DNA from: Mesodorylaimus sp. YZB2_4
Taxonomy: Eukaryota > Nematoda > Enoplea > Dorylaimida > Dorylaimidae
Reading direction: 5' to 3'
Assembly: GCA_030248295.1 (NCBI GenBank)
Contig: JASANH010000647.1
Span: forward strand, 992,001 to 1,056,000
DNA: 64,000 nucleotides
Part shown: positions 25,360 through 36,578 of the stretch, piece by piece
How positions within the stretch are numbered: the stretch's first letter is position 1
Layout: each line of letters opens with the position of its first letter
Position numbers and translations under genes: made by a program
Notes under the pieces: generated by a model
Databases searched by the model: none
Told to the model about the DNA's origin: nothing
What the model saw: only the letters and a program-made list of their open reading frames with translations

Positions 25360-25792
25360 TACGATAGGAAACGCCTACGCAAGAAAATTATCTCTCGCAT
25401 TAGCCGTGTTTGTTATCATGGCTTCTTACTCTAGTACTCGGTGCTCCTCTTCCCATGAATGAATACGGGAAGAGAAGTATTGAAATAAACAAAGATAGCA
25501 GTACTTTTGGCAAGCGTTAGACTGTCTATCTTTCTACAGTGGCATCTGGAAAATGTTTCAGTTTTATTCTCCCCTCTCTGGAAATCCTCTCCCCTCTGGT
25601 TATTCTCCCCCGCCTGGGACCCATTTGAAAAAATTTCTTCCCCAGGGAGAATTTCGAGGAATGTGTGATTTTCATTCAATGTGATTACGATGACAAAAAG
25701 GCTCCGCCATTTGAAAACTAAGCATCGAGAACTGAGCGAGAACTAATCTTCTGGTCGCAACAGAATGGAGAATTGTTCTCAGGTGAGAATTG

Positions 25793-25828
25793 ATCTCGGA
25801 GTGGGGACCCGGGTCCCCACTCCGAGAT
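25793..25828. repeat. Perfect 36-bp palindrome
   Basis: Each arm reads ATCTCGGAGTGGGGACCC and the centre falls at 25810/25811 with no loop. It lies in the right half of the CAGTCGCACT element and could be the meeting point of two head-to-head element ends. Confidence 0.85.
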
Positions 25829-28800
25829 CCCAATTCTAGAACGATTCTCGCGAGAACAGATGCAAAGTCGCACTAGAATGAGAACGATTCTCGACCAGTA
25901 GTGCGACTGAGGGACAATTTATCGAGAACGGTTCTAGAACCATTCTTGGACCTAGTGCGATTGCGGCCTGAATCGTCAGCAGACGCCGTAAATAAAGTTA
26001 TTGTAAAAATGGGAAGCCTTTTTCAGCTGAAGCCGCAAGCACTTTTCATTAAAGATTCAAAACCAAAACTTTGAGGAAAAATTTGCATGAATTTTCGAAT
26101 ATAAAAAACTTCTCATTATCTGGCCTTGTCCACACTTGCGGTGCCTTCGTAACGTTACGCCTATTCCTTCATAAACCTTCCGCAAAGTGCACAGCCCAAG
26201 CATGGCCATAGTAATGCAACCCTTCAATAGCCAGGCGTAAGAGAGAATGCGAAGCCGGCGAAACAAAAACTTAAACCGGATCAAGGCAAGTATTGCGAGT
26301 CTTTGCGGCTGAAACATCAAGCCAAGGGGCTGACGTCTCTCAGCCAGGGAAGATTACTAACAGGGTTCATACAAGAAACGAAAAAACGTTTCCCAGACAA
26401 TAATCCATTTTCCGATTATTTTCACTGTCAAAGCGCTACTAAATCATTTCAACTGATTTATAGCGCGATAAATAGATACACAGAAAAGGCGGCGATTAGA
26501 AATTTGAAACCTCAAAATGAAACCTCTCACAGTTGGCTCCACAATTCCCATTTTCCATTGTTTCCAGATTCTTCTCAGATTCCTTGACTTTCCCAAGCTT
26601 CCCCAATTTTCAACCTTGTAATGACCTTGCATAATCCTCATCACTGGTCATCATGGCAATACCACTGTATATGTGATTCACACACGGTACATTATACCAC
26701 GGTATATGTGAGATATGTGATATGTGATTCAAATATAGAGTAGTATTGCCAGAGGCCCACAAGACTGACGAGGGTCACATCACGCACTACCCACCTTGGC
26801 TAATGAAAAGACACTAAAAATGACAACTGGCCGTACTTACCAGCTTTTACTGGCGGTATCGCATGCTCCGAAACAGGCAGTCAGCATGGACATGATTTCA
26901 TGGTGGAAATCGTCCTCATTGTTCTCGTATTTATCAACCAGACTGCTCGATTCGTGTTTCAGCTTAAAGTGTTCAGCCAAAATCCCGTAGGAAACGGCAC
27001 GCCAACCGCACATCTTGCATCGATAAAATGGCCTGCGGATATGGAAATTATAAACATGCTCAAAGAGCCGAGAGGGCGGATGACACTGCTTCCAATGAAA
27101 TTTAATAACCTTCTTGCACAAACCACATTCAATCGTCTTCTTCTCGGCTTTTTCAATTAGCTTCATGCAATGGGTTTTTCGAATTTTGTACAAATTAGAT
27201 TTGATTGCCTGTCGACCAGCCACTTTGAGTCTTGGCTTGACTTTGGACCTGAAGCAGAAACAATGTTGCCCACCAAGATTTTAGGCATTCTACCAGAGCT
27301 CACAACTGGGTGCTTTACTCGTCACAAAACATATCGCAAGGAGCTGAGACAGGCATATTTGGTATTATACCATCACCCACCTGAACAACAAAACACCTTT
27401 CCGTTGATTTTCCAAAACGAAAATGTTGGCTTAACTTCTTTCTAATTAATATACTGTGCCTGAGCAAATCCTATCCTTGGATTTTTGGCTACAATTATTC
27501 GACCCTTCGACCGACGTAACCATAGTTATCAAAGAATTTTCTCTAAATGCCCTAGTTTTCTATCGCGAAAACTTTTTGAAATTTCTAACTAGACGTCGCT
27601 TAAATCGAACTTCCAGGGCGTGTCAGGACCTATGACTAAGGGCACCTAATAAGTACTGATTTGGACTGACTGAATGAGCAAATATGATTCGGGGTCTAAT
27701 CATATTTGCTCGAACGATTTAGAAATGTATCGAGGCACCTGGAATTAGAGAGTGCTCTAATAAAGATCCCTTCCCGAAGCCTATGCTATTCACATCAGAG
27801 CCCACAATTTCAGCATCCCTGGATTGCTCTCCATATCACCCAGTCCAATATGTATGATACCCACCGAGGTTTCCCCTTTGATCTTCCTTTGATATTGTCT
27901 TTACTCGAATCGAAACACGCTGCCAATGCGGCCATAATTTCGTCGTGGAAATCGCTTTCGTGATCGTCATAATTGCCTGCACCGCAAACTTTATGTTTCG
28001 ACCGTATATGATTTCGCAGCTCTGTCGTTGTCGTCCTGACTTCGCCGCATATTTTGCAAGAACACATCGGATATCGAAGATGCTTCGTGAAAACGTGCAG
28101 TCTAAGCTTAGCTGGCACGTTACTTTGCACCAAACTGAATTCAACGAACTCATTGCATTGAAGGCATTGAATAGACTCGCGAGGTTTTATCTTTTCGATC
28201 AGTTTCCAACAATATTGCCGCCGAATTAACGCTAAATCATTGTTTTCTGAAGGTACGCTGAAAAAGGCTTTATTATTGGATTGAAGATTGCAGCTTGTTC
28301 ACAAAAGGGTTTTCAAATATCTATGTACTGTATATCGGAGAACCCACATTACCATATTATAACACCGGAAACAGTCTTATAAGTCTTGAAGGGGCGAGGG
28401 TCCTTGGGTGTTGGGTGAAAAAACCAAGATCTACAAGGTAACGCACAAGAATATGTGACGCATCATTTCACACCATCGGAGAGGGATTATTCGAAAAGTA
28501 ACCAATCAAGCACCAAGCCAGTACTGACCGATCTGGCCTTGAGCCTGAGTCCCGATCCCGATCCGATTTAGGGGTGTCGATCCGCCGGATTCCGAGCCAG
28601 CTTTAAAAAAATTCACAACCAATGACATATCTGACACCAGGTCCTCCCGATACTGATTCTTGTTTCCTCTATGAAAAGACATATAGGAAAACCGACCAGC
28701 TCAGTTTATGTGGATTTTGCTGGAAAACTGGCTTATGGCTTATTTTGCTCCGCACAAAATAAAACGGGAGATCCGGACTTCAAACGAGGTTTCTATAGCG

Positions 28801-29357
28801 CTTTGCATAGGGTTGGTGTGCTGTAGAGCACGACGATACAGCAACACAGCGGGACTGCAAAACAGTGCGAGCGAACTCGGAGTGAGTAACCCATGGTCAG
28901 CCAGGCGTACAGAGCACAGAGAACGTCATGGCCAGACTCAAACGCAGACCAACCTGCTGTTTCCCAGCCATGCCAAGCATTCTGACGGGCGCCTTTGGCC
29001 GCTACACTATGTACCAAGGTGGCAGGGTCTGCTATACACTTGACCAGCATTGTAAAGTAGGTTGACCCGTTCTAGCCAAAGCCCTTGTGGATAAGAATTA
29101 GCAAGCCCTTACCTTTGTCCAGTTGCGTTTTCTCCCAGAATACTTGCTGAACACGACCCCAGAGCAAACTTTGATTGATTCGACGCCCTTGACTTTGTCT
29201 CTGCCAAATATTCCCCGCCATTTACCAACGCTAGATGCCGACGATGAATCTCGATATGACGATCAACATCGCTTTGGCTTGCAGAACTCAAATAAATTAT
29301 TCCATCGCCACCCAAGACTTGACATGTTTCGCAAGTATAAGCATTTTTCTTTTCCAT

Positions 29358-30868
29358 TCTTTATTTCTGCATGAACGGAGGAATCATTCTTAAAAGTGTT
29401 TTGGACCAAGAAAGAAGTGCGGACAGGATGACATATAGTACATAGGGACCTGACGAAAGCTAATGGATAAGATCAGTGATTAGCTACGAGACAGAAAAAA
29501 ATGCCGAACTAATTAGCGGACTACACGTTTTCTACAACAATTAGCCAACTCCTAGAAGGTTGACAGACTGTTCGAAGGCACCTGCTGAAGGAAGGGCTCG
29601 AGCTCGTTAAAAAGCTTGCCACTTGACTTCGATAAGAAAACGCGGACCAACGAAAGATTTCAGCCATTGAAAAGTAAATTACGGCTTGCTTTAGTTCAGG
29701 CGGTGCGGTTTATTTTGCCGCAGTATTTTGGCTAGAATGTGCACAAAGCAAAAATCTAGGATGTTGAAAAATGATAACTTTGAAGCCGGCATAAGAATTA
29801 GGCTGCTGAGTCAAAGTTTGAGAGAAAATTTATAAAGTACTGTATGTACAAACAATGCCTTCCTATGAAAGTTTTTTATTCAAAGAAGAAACTTTGTCTA
29901 TAACAGCAAGATAGCTCGACTAATTTGCGATTAATGTTAGCCTAATTATTGCATGCGTGCAGAACGATCGCCGCTAGCCAGGCCGGGCTGGTTGGTAGGA
30001 AAGTTGATGCCAAAGTTACCTTACCTTCACCACAAAAATTGGCGCAAATTTGAATATTTCAGAATTTGATTGGAACTAGTCTGACTGTTCCTACTGATAA
30101 AAAAGAAAAAGTGAGTCGAGCCCAATTTCGAGCGGGGCCGCCACCTCGCCACGCACGCCACTGTGCACCTTGGGTCTGCTAGGCTGGAATGTGACGCCAC
30201 CGACGGCTACCGGCAGACGTGTTTTGGCGCTAGGTCCTACCCTACACCACGAGGGCCAGCAGTTGCCTCGCTCTTCCACATGTTTCTTTCGGCACGCAGT
30301 CATTTCAGTCGAGTCTTGGGGCCTGGGCCTTTAATTTCAATGAGTTCGATTTTGATGTTGCCCTAATGCAAATAAAGCAGTGACACGTTCCTGCTACGCG
30401 AAGTTTGCTGAAGCATTTTTGAGCACCGCTCTCTCGGAATGAATATTTAGAGGTTTTCTTCCCATGCAATCTTGCAATTATCCCCGCAATTAAAATGACG
30501 TTTGCAAGAAAATTAAATTAAAAAGAATTGCTCGGCCTAGCCACTATGGCCGCTTCTGGCTGTTTTCTGTTCTCTTTCTGTGCCAGTTTTCTTTGTTCCA
30601 CGTGAGAAAATACGGCGGACTTTGTCGGCTGAAAACTTGTCAAAGAACCCCTTCTAATGAAAAATATGTGTATGGCCTACCCTAACCCCTAAAGAGAAAG
30701 ATTTTAAAAAATGAGTACAGTGCCATTATCGCCTTCTTGCAGTAAGTACGTCCTCGTCAAAACGATCACATTTTTAAAAGATCGCGTGAAACTTTTGCAC
30801 GTGAAAATTATCATCTCCACAATCTGAATCGCCCGTATATGCAAATTTGTCCTTTTTCAGGAATTAAA
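29358..30868. promoter_or_regulatory. Divergent intergenic region, unit 1
   Basis: These 1.5 kb separate the start codons of two divergent zinc-finger genes and must contain both promoters. A block around 30021-30070 (CACAAAAATTGGCG, then AAATTTGAATATTT) is conserved at 42135-42180 and 57805-57850. On the minus strand this block ends in a donor (GAAG then GTAAGG at 30024), which fits a 5' UTR exon spliced to the acceptor at 29367-29368. On the plus strand CCTTTTTCAG at 30851-30860 precedes the ATG by eight bases and fits a 5' UTR acceptor. Confidence 0.6.
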
Positions 30869-33800
30869 ATGGAAAAACATATCGTCTACATGTGCAAATT
30901 ATGCCATTTTTTGGGAGTTGACGGACAATTGTGGACGAATTCCATGCCGAGTCAAGAAGAAATCGATCGTCATGGCGAGATTCATCGATCACACGTTCAA
31001 TTGATTGAAGACGATACGATAAGCGATGGGTCGTCGGCGGAAACAAGAGAGAATGATACGATTGCAATGTCGACACCAGCCTCGCCAAATATTCATCCTG
31101 GCACGAAGTCCAGTCGATTGTCTGGATCGAATGGAGGAAAGTGAGTCATTTTTACTGCGGTGTACCACAGGTGACGAATCAAGATTTTTTCAGTTCAAAA
31201 CACACACACAAAAATGGCTCGAAAAAATTTTGAAAGAGCGAAGTTTCCTGCTTGATTTTTTCAAGACCAAAAAGTGAGCTTGAAAAATCAATTTTTCAAA
31301 ATTTAGATTTTTCAAGTTTCAAGATGTGAGATATACTGCTTTTGTGGCTGATTGTGTGTAGGAGATCAGGAATTTCTGGCTGCTGATAACAAGCTTCGTG
31401 GTACTGCATCCCAACGTAGGCAGCAAACTAGTGCATCCAATGCCAATCGACGCCCGTTGGTATTGTGCTGTACCCGATGGGAAGAAAAGCTTCAAATTCG
31501 AGATGTCATTACTTTCGTCCAGTGGAATAGGGAGTAATCGAGCCGCAGTTGCCCGAAATGAACGTGCTTCCTCTGCCAACCTGTATTTCCTTGGGACATG
31601 GCGGCTGTCTTATGGCTACAATGCACCTGAGCGAGAGAGCACAAGGAGGCGCACAACGCACCAAGCTCTGACCAAGCAACAATTACCATTCATATAGTAT
31701 TTGGCTCCATGAACTGTCCTTGCAGCCAAGTAGGACATTACCATACAGGAATTGCATTTTCCCGTTATCGCAGGCCGCTCCTCACAGCGATGAATGCACA
31801 GCCAAAAAATCTCGCCCGTTGAAACTTAAAAACTTGGAAGAACTCAAGGTTTCCAGTACATGAACAATCAAGTCAGGGCTCCCACGAAACCTGAATGCAC
31901 TGAAAAACCTGAAAAACCCTGATTTTCAGTCCTCACCTTGAAAACCCTGAAAAAACCCTGAAATTCTGGATTCTCCGCCCAAAAAACCAAAAAAACCTCA
32001 ATTTGCGTGCGCTATCGCGACCAGCGTCGTCCTTTCTAGTCCGAATTTTGAACTTGGAAGGTAGAGTCATACGTCGTCCGCGTCAAATATTTATCATCGT
32101 TACCAAAAGTTTTGATTTTTTGGCTTATTATGAGCCTTAAAATAGCCTTATTTTCAGTTTTTAAAAGTTCCCTGCAACCCTGCACCCTGGAACCCTGCAA
32201 GATTTTAAAAACTTCTGTGTTTCAAACTGCAAAAAATCAAGAGCGAGAAAAATCTTGATTTTGCACCTGTGGTACACCGTATTTTCACTCTTAGTGAAGG
32301 TAGTTTGGCGGGTGGTTGTTTTGATGGCCTTTCAAGTTTAAGCAACAGTAAAATCAGATTTCAGTTATTTATTCTTATTTCTATTGAATTCAGATCGCAG
32401 ACCATGATGGGGGCCTATATTCGTTCAATATTGGGGAATCGTGTCAAAAATAACAGAGCCTATTGCAAATTGTGCGGCGAGGAAAAGATAGTTGCTAATT
32501 TTGGTTGTCTGAAAACGCGATTCGTTTGTGACCACGCACAGCGTCACCTTGGCAAGGAATTGTTCGCCTGTCGTCAATGCCAATATCGATCAACCACCTA
32601 TAACGCAATGACGATCCATTTAAGGAGCATACATAAATTACACTGGCGTACTAAATTTGTTATTGATAACACATTCGATCACGAATGGGAGATTATGGAA
32701 ATGATTGGCTGTTGTTTCAGTTCGCCTCAGCAACAGAAGGATGCCGGGCAAAGGTAAATTCCTCAGCAATTCTGGTGCATGAAATGCGAATATTTGTTGT
32801 ACTTTCAAGCGTCAAATTAGAGAGTAGGTGGAGAATAGGTTTGAAATCTACTGAACACGAGTGAGTGGGGCTGGGAGGGAAGCTCCTATTCTGAGTGTCC
32901 CTTTTGACATTACGAATAATCTGATTGGTGAATAATACACCATGACCTTTAACGCCATGCGCCATCCTAGCATCTTATGTTGTCGAATTAGGAACACATA
33001 GTAGGTGGATGCCTCACTGATCTCCCCCTGTGCATTAGTCATACTGTAAACGCCACCCTCACACATTAAGCGATGTGTGTTATTTGCACATGGGTAGCCA
33101 CGAATCATCCAGGCGATCATTATAGGTGCTAGCTGTTGGATTATGATCGTACCTTAATACGTTCCAGGATTATATTGGCAAACGAAGTCTCGGGGAAACA
33201 TGCAGCTTATATACCTGACAAGCTCGATAGAACTCGAAAAAACTACTGTCATCAGATTGGTCGAAATGCCGAGGACAAGAAAATTTTATGTCATGTGTGC
33301 GGGGTTTTCATTCGACTTGGTGCAAAAAATTTGTCCGCGCCATACCTTCTAATGAATCACATTATATCTGTTCATCTTCGTAAACCAGTCTTCAAATGCA
33401 AAAGGTGCGAAAAAACAGGCTCATCGCGAGGGATTATGGCTCGACATTTGAAAAATGCGCATTCGATCTCGTTGTCTGGTAATTACGAGAATCGAGAAAA
33501 CGATTTTCATGATGAAATAATGGCCATCCTTACGACGTGTTTCGATCCCGATGGCCGTGCTAGAAGATACATGGACGCAGAAAAGAAGATGGGGTAACCA
33601 AATTTTTGTGCACCTCGTGTCTGCTAGCACTAAAATCGTCCATGCATTATTTCAGCACCTTGATGGTGTTCAATAATAGAAAAAGCGCTCAACAACTGAA
33701 AGCGAAGCAAAGTGACGGGAAATTGAAAGCTATCAGCCTTCTGCAGAGGCGTATGCACAATGTGCGGTCGGTTCTGAGCCAGGCCACACGCGATGCAGCA

Positions 33801-34211
33801 TTGTGTCGCCTTTGTTCAAATACAATACGAACCCCAAACAAATCCGGATCGGGGCCATTTATTTGTCACGTCCAAAATGTGCATTTGAAAAAGCTTATTT
33901 ACCATTGTCGAAAGTGCTCGAGCAGCTTCGCCGATTGTGATCGACTTCGACGGCATCTGAAAACAGTTCATGGCATTTCCAAATCGATTGGCCATTTTGA
34001 TTATTCCGAGGATTTCCACTTCGAAATGATAAATCTTCTATCACAATGCTTTGGCGATAAGGATATTGGAGGGATTTACACTAAATCTGATTTGCAGGGC
34101 TTGGAGACCAAGACAGCGCCAAGCCGAGGACAACAATGCAATTTTTGTCCGTTCGTTACTAAAAATGATATGCTAATGGCAAGACATATCGCTATTATGC
34201 ACCGTGTGTGA
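30869..34211 (+). CDS. C2H2 zinc-finger protein, plus copy 1, intact
   Basis: Four coding exons, 30869-31140, 32394-32753, 33168-33593 and 33656-34211, join in phase 2 throughout into 537 aa. Exon 1 has the long finger C9, C12, H34, H38 (starts MEKHIVYMCKLC). Exons 2, 3 and the first part of 4 each carry a long finger (C-x2-C-x19-H-x3-H, C-x2-C-x19-H-x4-H and C-x2-C-x17-H-x4-H) and a classical finger (C-x2-C-x12-H-x4-H). These are followed by EIMEMIGCCF, FHDEIMAILTTCF and FHFEMINLLSQCF. The protein ends with one classical finger (CNFCPFVTKNDMLMARH) and stops five codons after its last histidine pair begins. It has eight fingers in total. All ligand cysteines and histidines are present, so this copy looks functional. 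It is paralogous to the divergent minus gene, which has one module fewer. The family is not recognised; nucleic-acid binding is inferred from the fingers. Confidence 0.85.
31155..32285. mobile_element. Inverted-repeat element in intron 1
   Basis: The left end (GGTGTACCACAGGTG at 31159) and right end (CACCTGTGGTACACC near 32265-32279) are inverse copies, and the similarity continues inward (AATCAAGATTTTT). The ends are followed or preceded by TA-containing sequence, as for Tc1/mariner-type MITEs. Parts of its right end and of an internal block (CAGCCAAGTAGGACATTACC) recur in intron 1 of unit 2 (49850-50160), so the insertion or part of it predates the duplication. No coding capacity was recognised. 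Confidence 0.65.
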
Positions 34212-34384
34212 AACTGCTTTGAATGCAATGCGGTTTTGCTCGCAGTTTTTTTCTACGAACCATCAGCTCTCTTCGTTATTTGAATTTGTGGACTTGGTTT
34301 TATTGCTTTTAAGTTTCGACTAATGTTTTTCGTTTCATGATTGCCTGCCTACTTTAAAGTTTTTAGCGGCCACTGTGGAGCAGC

Positions 34385-34590
34385 AGTTCAGCATATCTCT
34401 CCGTCTTTCTTGGAAGCGAGTGGCTGGACTCGTCCCGGGTTCATCCCTGGTCACGGAGGTGTTTTTGCGAACCTTGCACGCCAGGCTGTGGGCGACCCAA
34501 CCAGTACCGTCGAGGTGCTCCGAGAGGGAAACGGAAGCTAAATTAGGAAGACAGTCTCGGCTAGCGAACACCCTCATGGTTCAAAGCCCA
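34385..34590 (+). repeat. SINE family, copy 2 (diverged)
   Basis: A B-box-like GGGTTCATCCC near 34438 is followed by CCAGGCTGTGGGCGAC, ACAGTCTCGGCTAGCGAACA and CCCTCATGG in the same order as the SINE copies at 16.7 and 59.8 kb. Fragments with the tail block (CCTCGCTTGCGAACACCCTC) also occur near 23905 and 38612. It lies immediately right of zinc-finger unit 1. Confidence 0.5.
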
Positions 34591-36578
34591 CTAGCCATTG
34601 TTTAGAAGTCGTGTGGGGAAAATAGCGGCGCTTGGCACAATCTATGAAAAATTTACACTACAATTTTTAAGATTTTCATGCAGAAAGCAACACCTCTCGA
34701 TGACTTATTGGAACGACTACGATTAGTGATTCTTAAACTACTGTAGGAAAAGTTTCTATAGTAGGTCAATTATTTTACTCCCATCACAGATTTTGACCAC
34801 CTGCTCTTGCTTAAAACGCATAATAGTCCGAAGCAGGGCCATAGTCACGCAGCCCTCCAACAGGCAGTAGTCATAACTTCACTCATGAAAGTTCTCGCAG
34901 CGAGAAAGCTATTATTTCAAAAAAGCGTATCACGAGAAATCTCTAAGCCATCCAATGCTGACAGTGGCTTATGATGCCTGGTCTACTCGACCACAGTCGA
35001 TTGGGCAAAAGTGCTGGAGCAGCGGTTGGACTGGGCAAACATGTAAAATCATGACTGGCCAAAAGCCTAGGGGGCTATTCATAACATTTACCCTGTGGGG
35101 GGGGGGGGGGGGCGGATGACGCCAAGTGGACGTCCACTTAGAAATTGGTGAGAAATAGCTCGGAAAATCGACGTTATTATCAATAAATACTAGATATTAA
35201 ATTACTAATATTCAAATAATCAAACGTCGATCCAAAGACTCTTCGATGGATGACTCAGATCGATTATATTCAAGTTTTTAAAACATTTTATCCTTTGCCT
35301 TGTTTTCCTCAGGCGGATAAACGATTTTTGGGGTACAGCCAGTGTTTTTGTCCCTCAAATCAGGTACCTTCTGAAATAAAAAGAAGGCGTAAGAGACGAA
35401 GTCGGCCAGAACTCTGACGTAGCGAGTTTGCGACTATACCTGCCGCTGAAACATTACCCTGACGGGCTGACCCTTCCTAGCCGGGGGTCGATTACGCTCC
35501 CCTGCTCGCCATGGTCCACTTGCGCCAGAACTTACATTTCCGTTACTGAGATGTCCGAGACGATGCTGACGGAAATGTTAAGCTTTTGAGCTGCCAGCAT
35601 CGACTGATCCCGACTCAACGTGAATGCCGATCTCGATCTGGCTGATTCTATTCAAAAAATGAGATACTGAAATGGACTGTCACTGTCTATGACCACTCCA
35701 AGAAACTCAGAAGAACTAACCTGCAGCTAAAGCGGGATTCAATACCAACTTTGGAGAAAAATTGTGATTTTTCAATCTATTATTTTCGAACAGAAGGAGC
35801 GCAATGTGACAGATGCGGCAGTCGGATCAGATGGAAGACCAGTCCTCATCATATTGGCGGATCGGTCGATGCTGGGAGCAATGCTTATTAGGATGAATAT
35901 TTGCTTCAGAGGGAACTGTTAAAATGGACGTCCATTTTTGGGGGAGGGTAAAGGCGAAATGGACGGAAGGTGGATAGGGGGAGGAGGGAGTCAAAAAAAC
36001 GAGTATTTTGGTGGACGTCCGTTATGGATGGCCCCTAGGGTCATGTATGGTAGAGTTCTAGTTCGCGGTCTATCATGCTTGGGGTCTGCCTTTCACTCTA
36101 GAAGCGCAGTTACTAGCGGTTTTTCGACTCGCATTCAGGCGAGTCATTTGTGCGATGTTCAAAATCATCCTTGAGTGCGTGTATACCTGGGCTCGGTGAT
36201 GGGCTAAAAAATGTGCAGAAATGAGCGTAATGCTGTTTGGTGGGAAGGTATTTAAAAATCCAAAAAAAACAGCTCAGATTAGAATTAAAGAACAGAAATA
36301 GAATAAACGTAGTGGTCTCAAGATGGGTCTTCCTGAGGAACTGAGTTTCCCCAAAATATAAACCCCTACCCTCCGTGGGCCATAAGGGCACCAGGCGATA
36401 CGGGGAAACCTAGTCGGGCAATGTAGGTAGGAAACTACTGAAACCGAGCAACGCTCATACATAAGCCTGTAAGCATCACGATGCAATATAAAGGCGTAAG
36501 ACTTGTTCGACTCTTATCTTCGATCAAGAAATTCTAAGACTCATAAACTCTTACGACCTGCTCATATTTTTCACCTGC
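34591..36578. other. Inter-unit spacer, mostly mobile DNA
   Basis: This spacer between unit 1 and the R2-like fragment shows no gene. It holds an inverted-repeat element (35066-36040) and unassigned sequence at 36041-36578. Confidence 0.5.
35066..36040. mobile_element. MITE-like element with CCTAGGGG ends
   Basis: The left end CCTAGGGGGCTATTCATAAC and the right end, read in reverse (CCCTAGGGGCCATCCATAAC), are inverse copies. GGACGTCC blocks lie at both ends and in the interior (about 35127, 35927 and 36015). A related end is at 59412 (AGGGGCCATCCATAAAGG). A G-tract is at 35097-35112. No open frame of interest is seen. Confidence 0.6.

Larger units (their letters stand above)
24081..25963. 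mobile_element. Element with CAGTCGCACT ends carrying a small ORF
   Basis: The left end (CAGTCGCACTACGAATC) is shared with 54737 in unit 3, where the sequence sits in a different intron of the paralogous gene (intron 2 there, intron 3 here), which shows mobility. The right end reads CCTAGTGCGATTGC, a loose inverse of the left end. Inside are repeated blocks of GAACGATTCTCG type, a 36-bp palindrome and an open frame on the plus strand (about 24261-24445, continued at 25361-25461) that is conserved with 54951-55236 and includes GAELPNIINPS, SPVRYLQ and a hydrophobic LSLALAVFVIM. The frame is cut by a MITE. No transposase was recognised and no target duplication was identified. Confidence 0.55.
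23451..29357 (-). pseudogene. C2H2 zinc-finger gene, minus copy 1, with nonsense codon
   Basis: Four coding exons, 29357-29113, 28257-27865, 27248-26841 and 23727-23451, all join in phase 2 and total 441 codons. Exon 1 starts MEKKNAYTC and holds a finger C9, C12, H34, H38. Exons 2 and 3 each hold a long finger (C-x2-C-x19-H-x4-H), a classical finger (C-x2-C-x12-H-x4-H) and a motif (DFHDEIMAALAACF; DFHHEIMSMLTACF). Exon 4 ends in one classical finger (CQLCPFGTNRRLLIKSH, last H 5 residues on). A TGA at 23561-23559 interrupts exon 4 before this last finger; both sister copies have a sense codon (AGA, AAA) there. The protein would lose its last 36 residues, so it is either a truncated gene or a young pseudogene. 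A 5' UTR intron is likely (acceptor at 29367-29368). Intron 3 is swollen by mobile elements. The function is unknown; nucleic-acid binding is inferred. Confidence 0.8.
23220..34350. repeat. Zinc-finger gene-pair unit 1
   Basis: First of three direct copies of a unit containing a minus-strand and a plus-strand C2H2 gene transcribed away from each other. The left border is placed where similarity to 52108 onward starts (both read TATGAAnncACAAAGGCAA) and the right border where similarity to 51085 fades (both contain GACTAATG and TTTTTCGTT after the last stop). Introns and flanks align as well as exons, so this is genomic segmental duplication, not retrocopying. Confidence 0.8.

Noticed and set aside
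27945-28229. Plus-strand frames of 85-110 codons across finger exons, also at 39935-40219 and 55565-55849
   Set aside because: They are antisense shadows of minus-gene exon 2; conservation between units comes from the real exon on the other strand.
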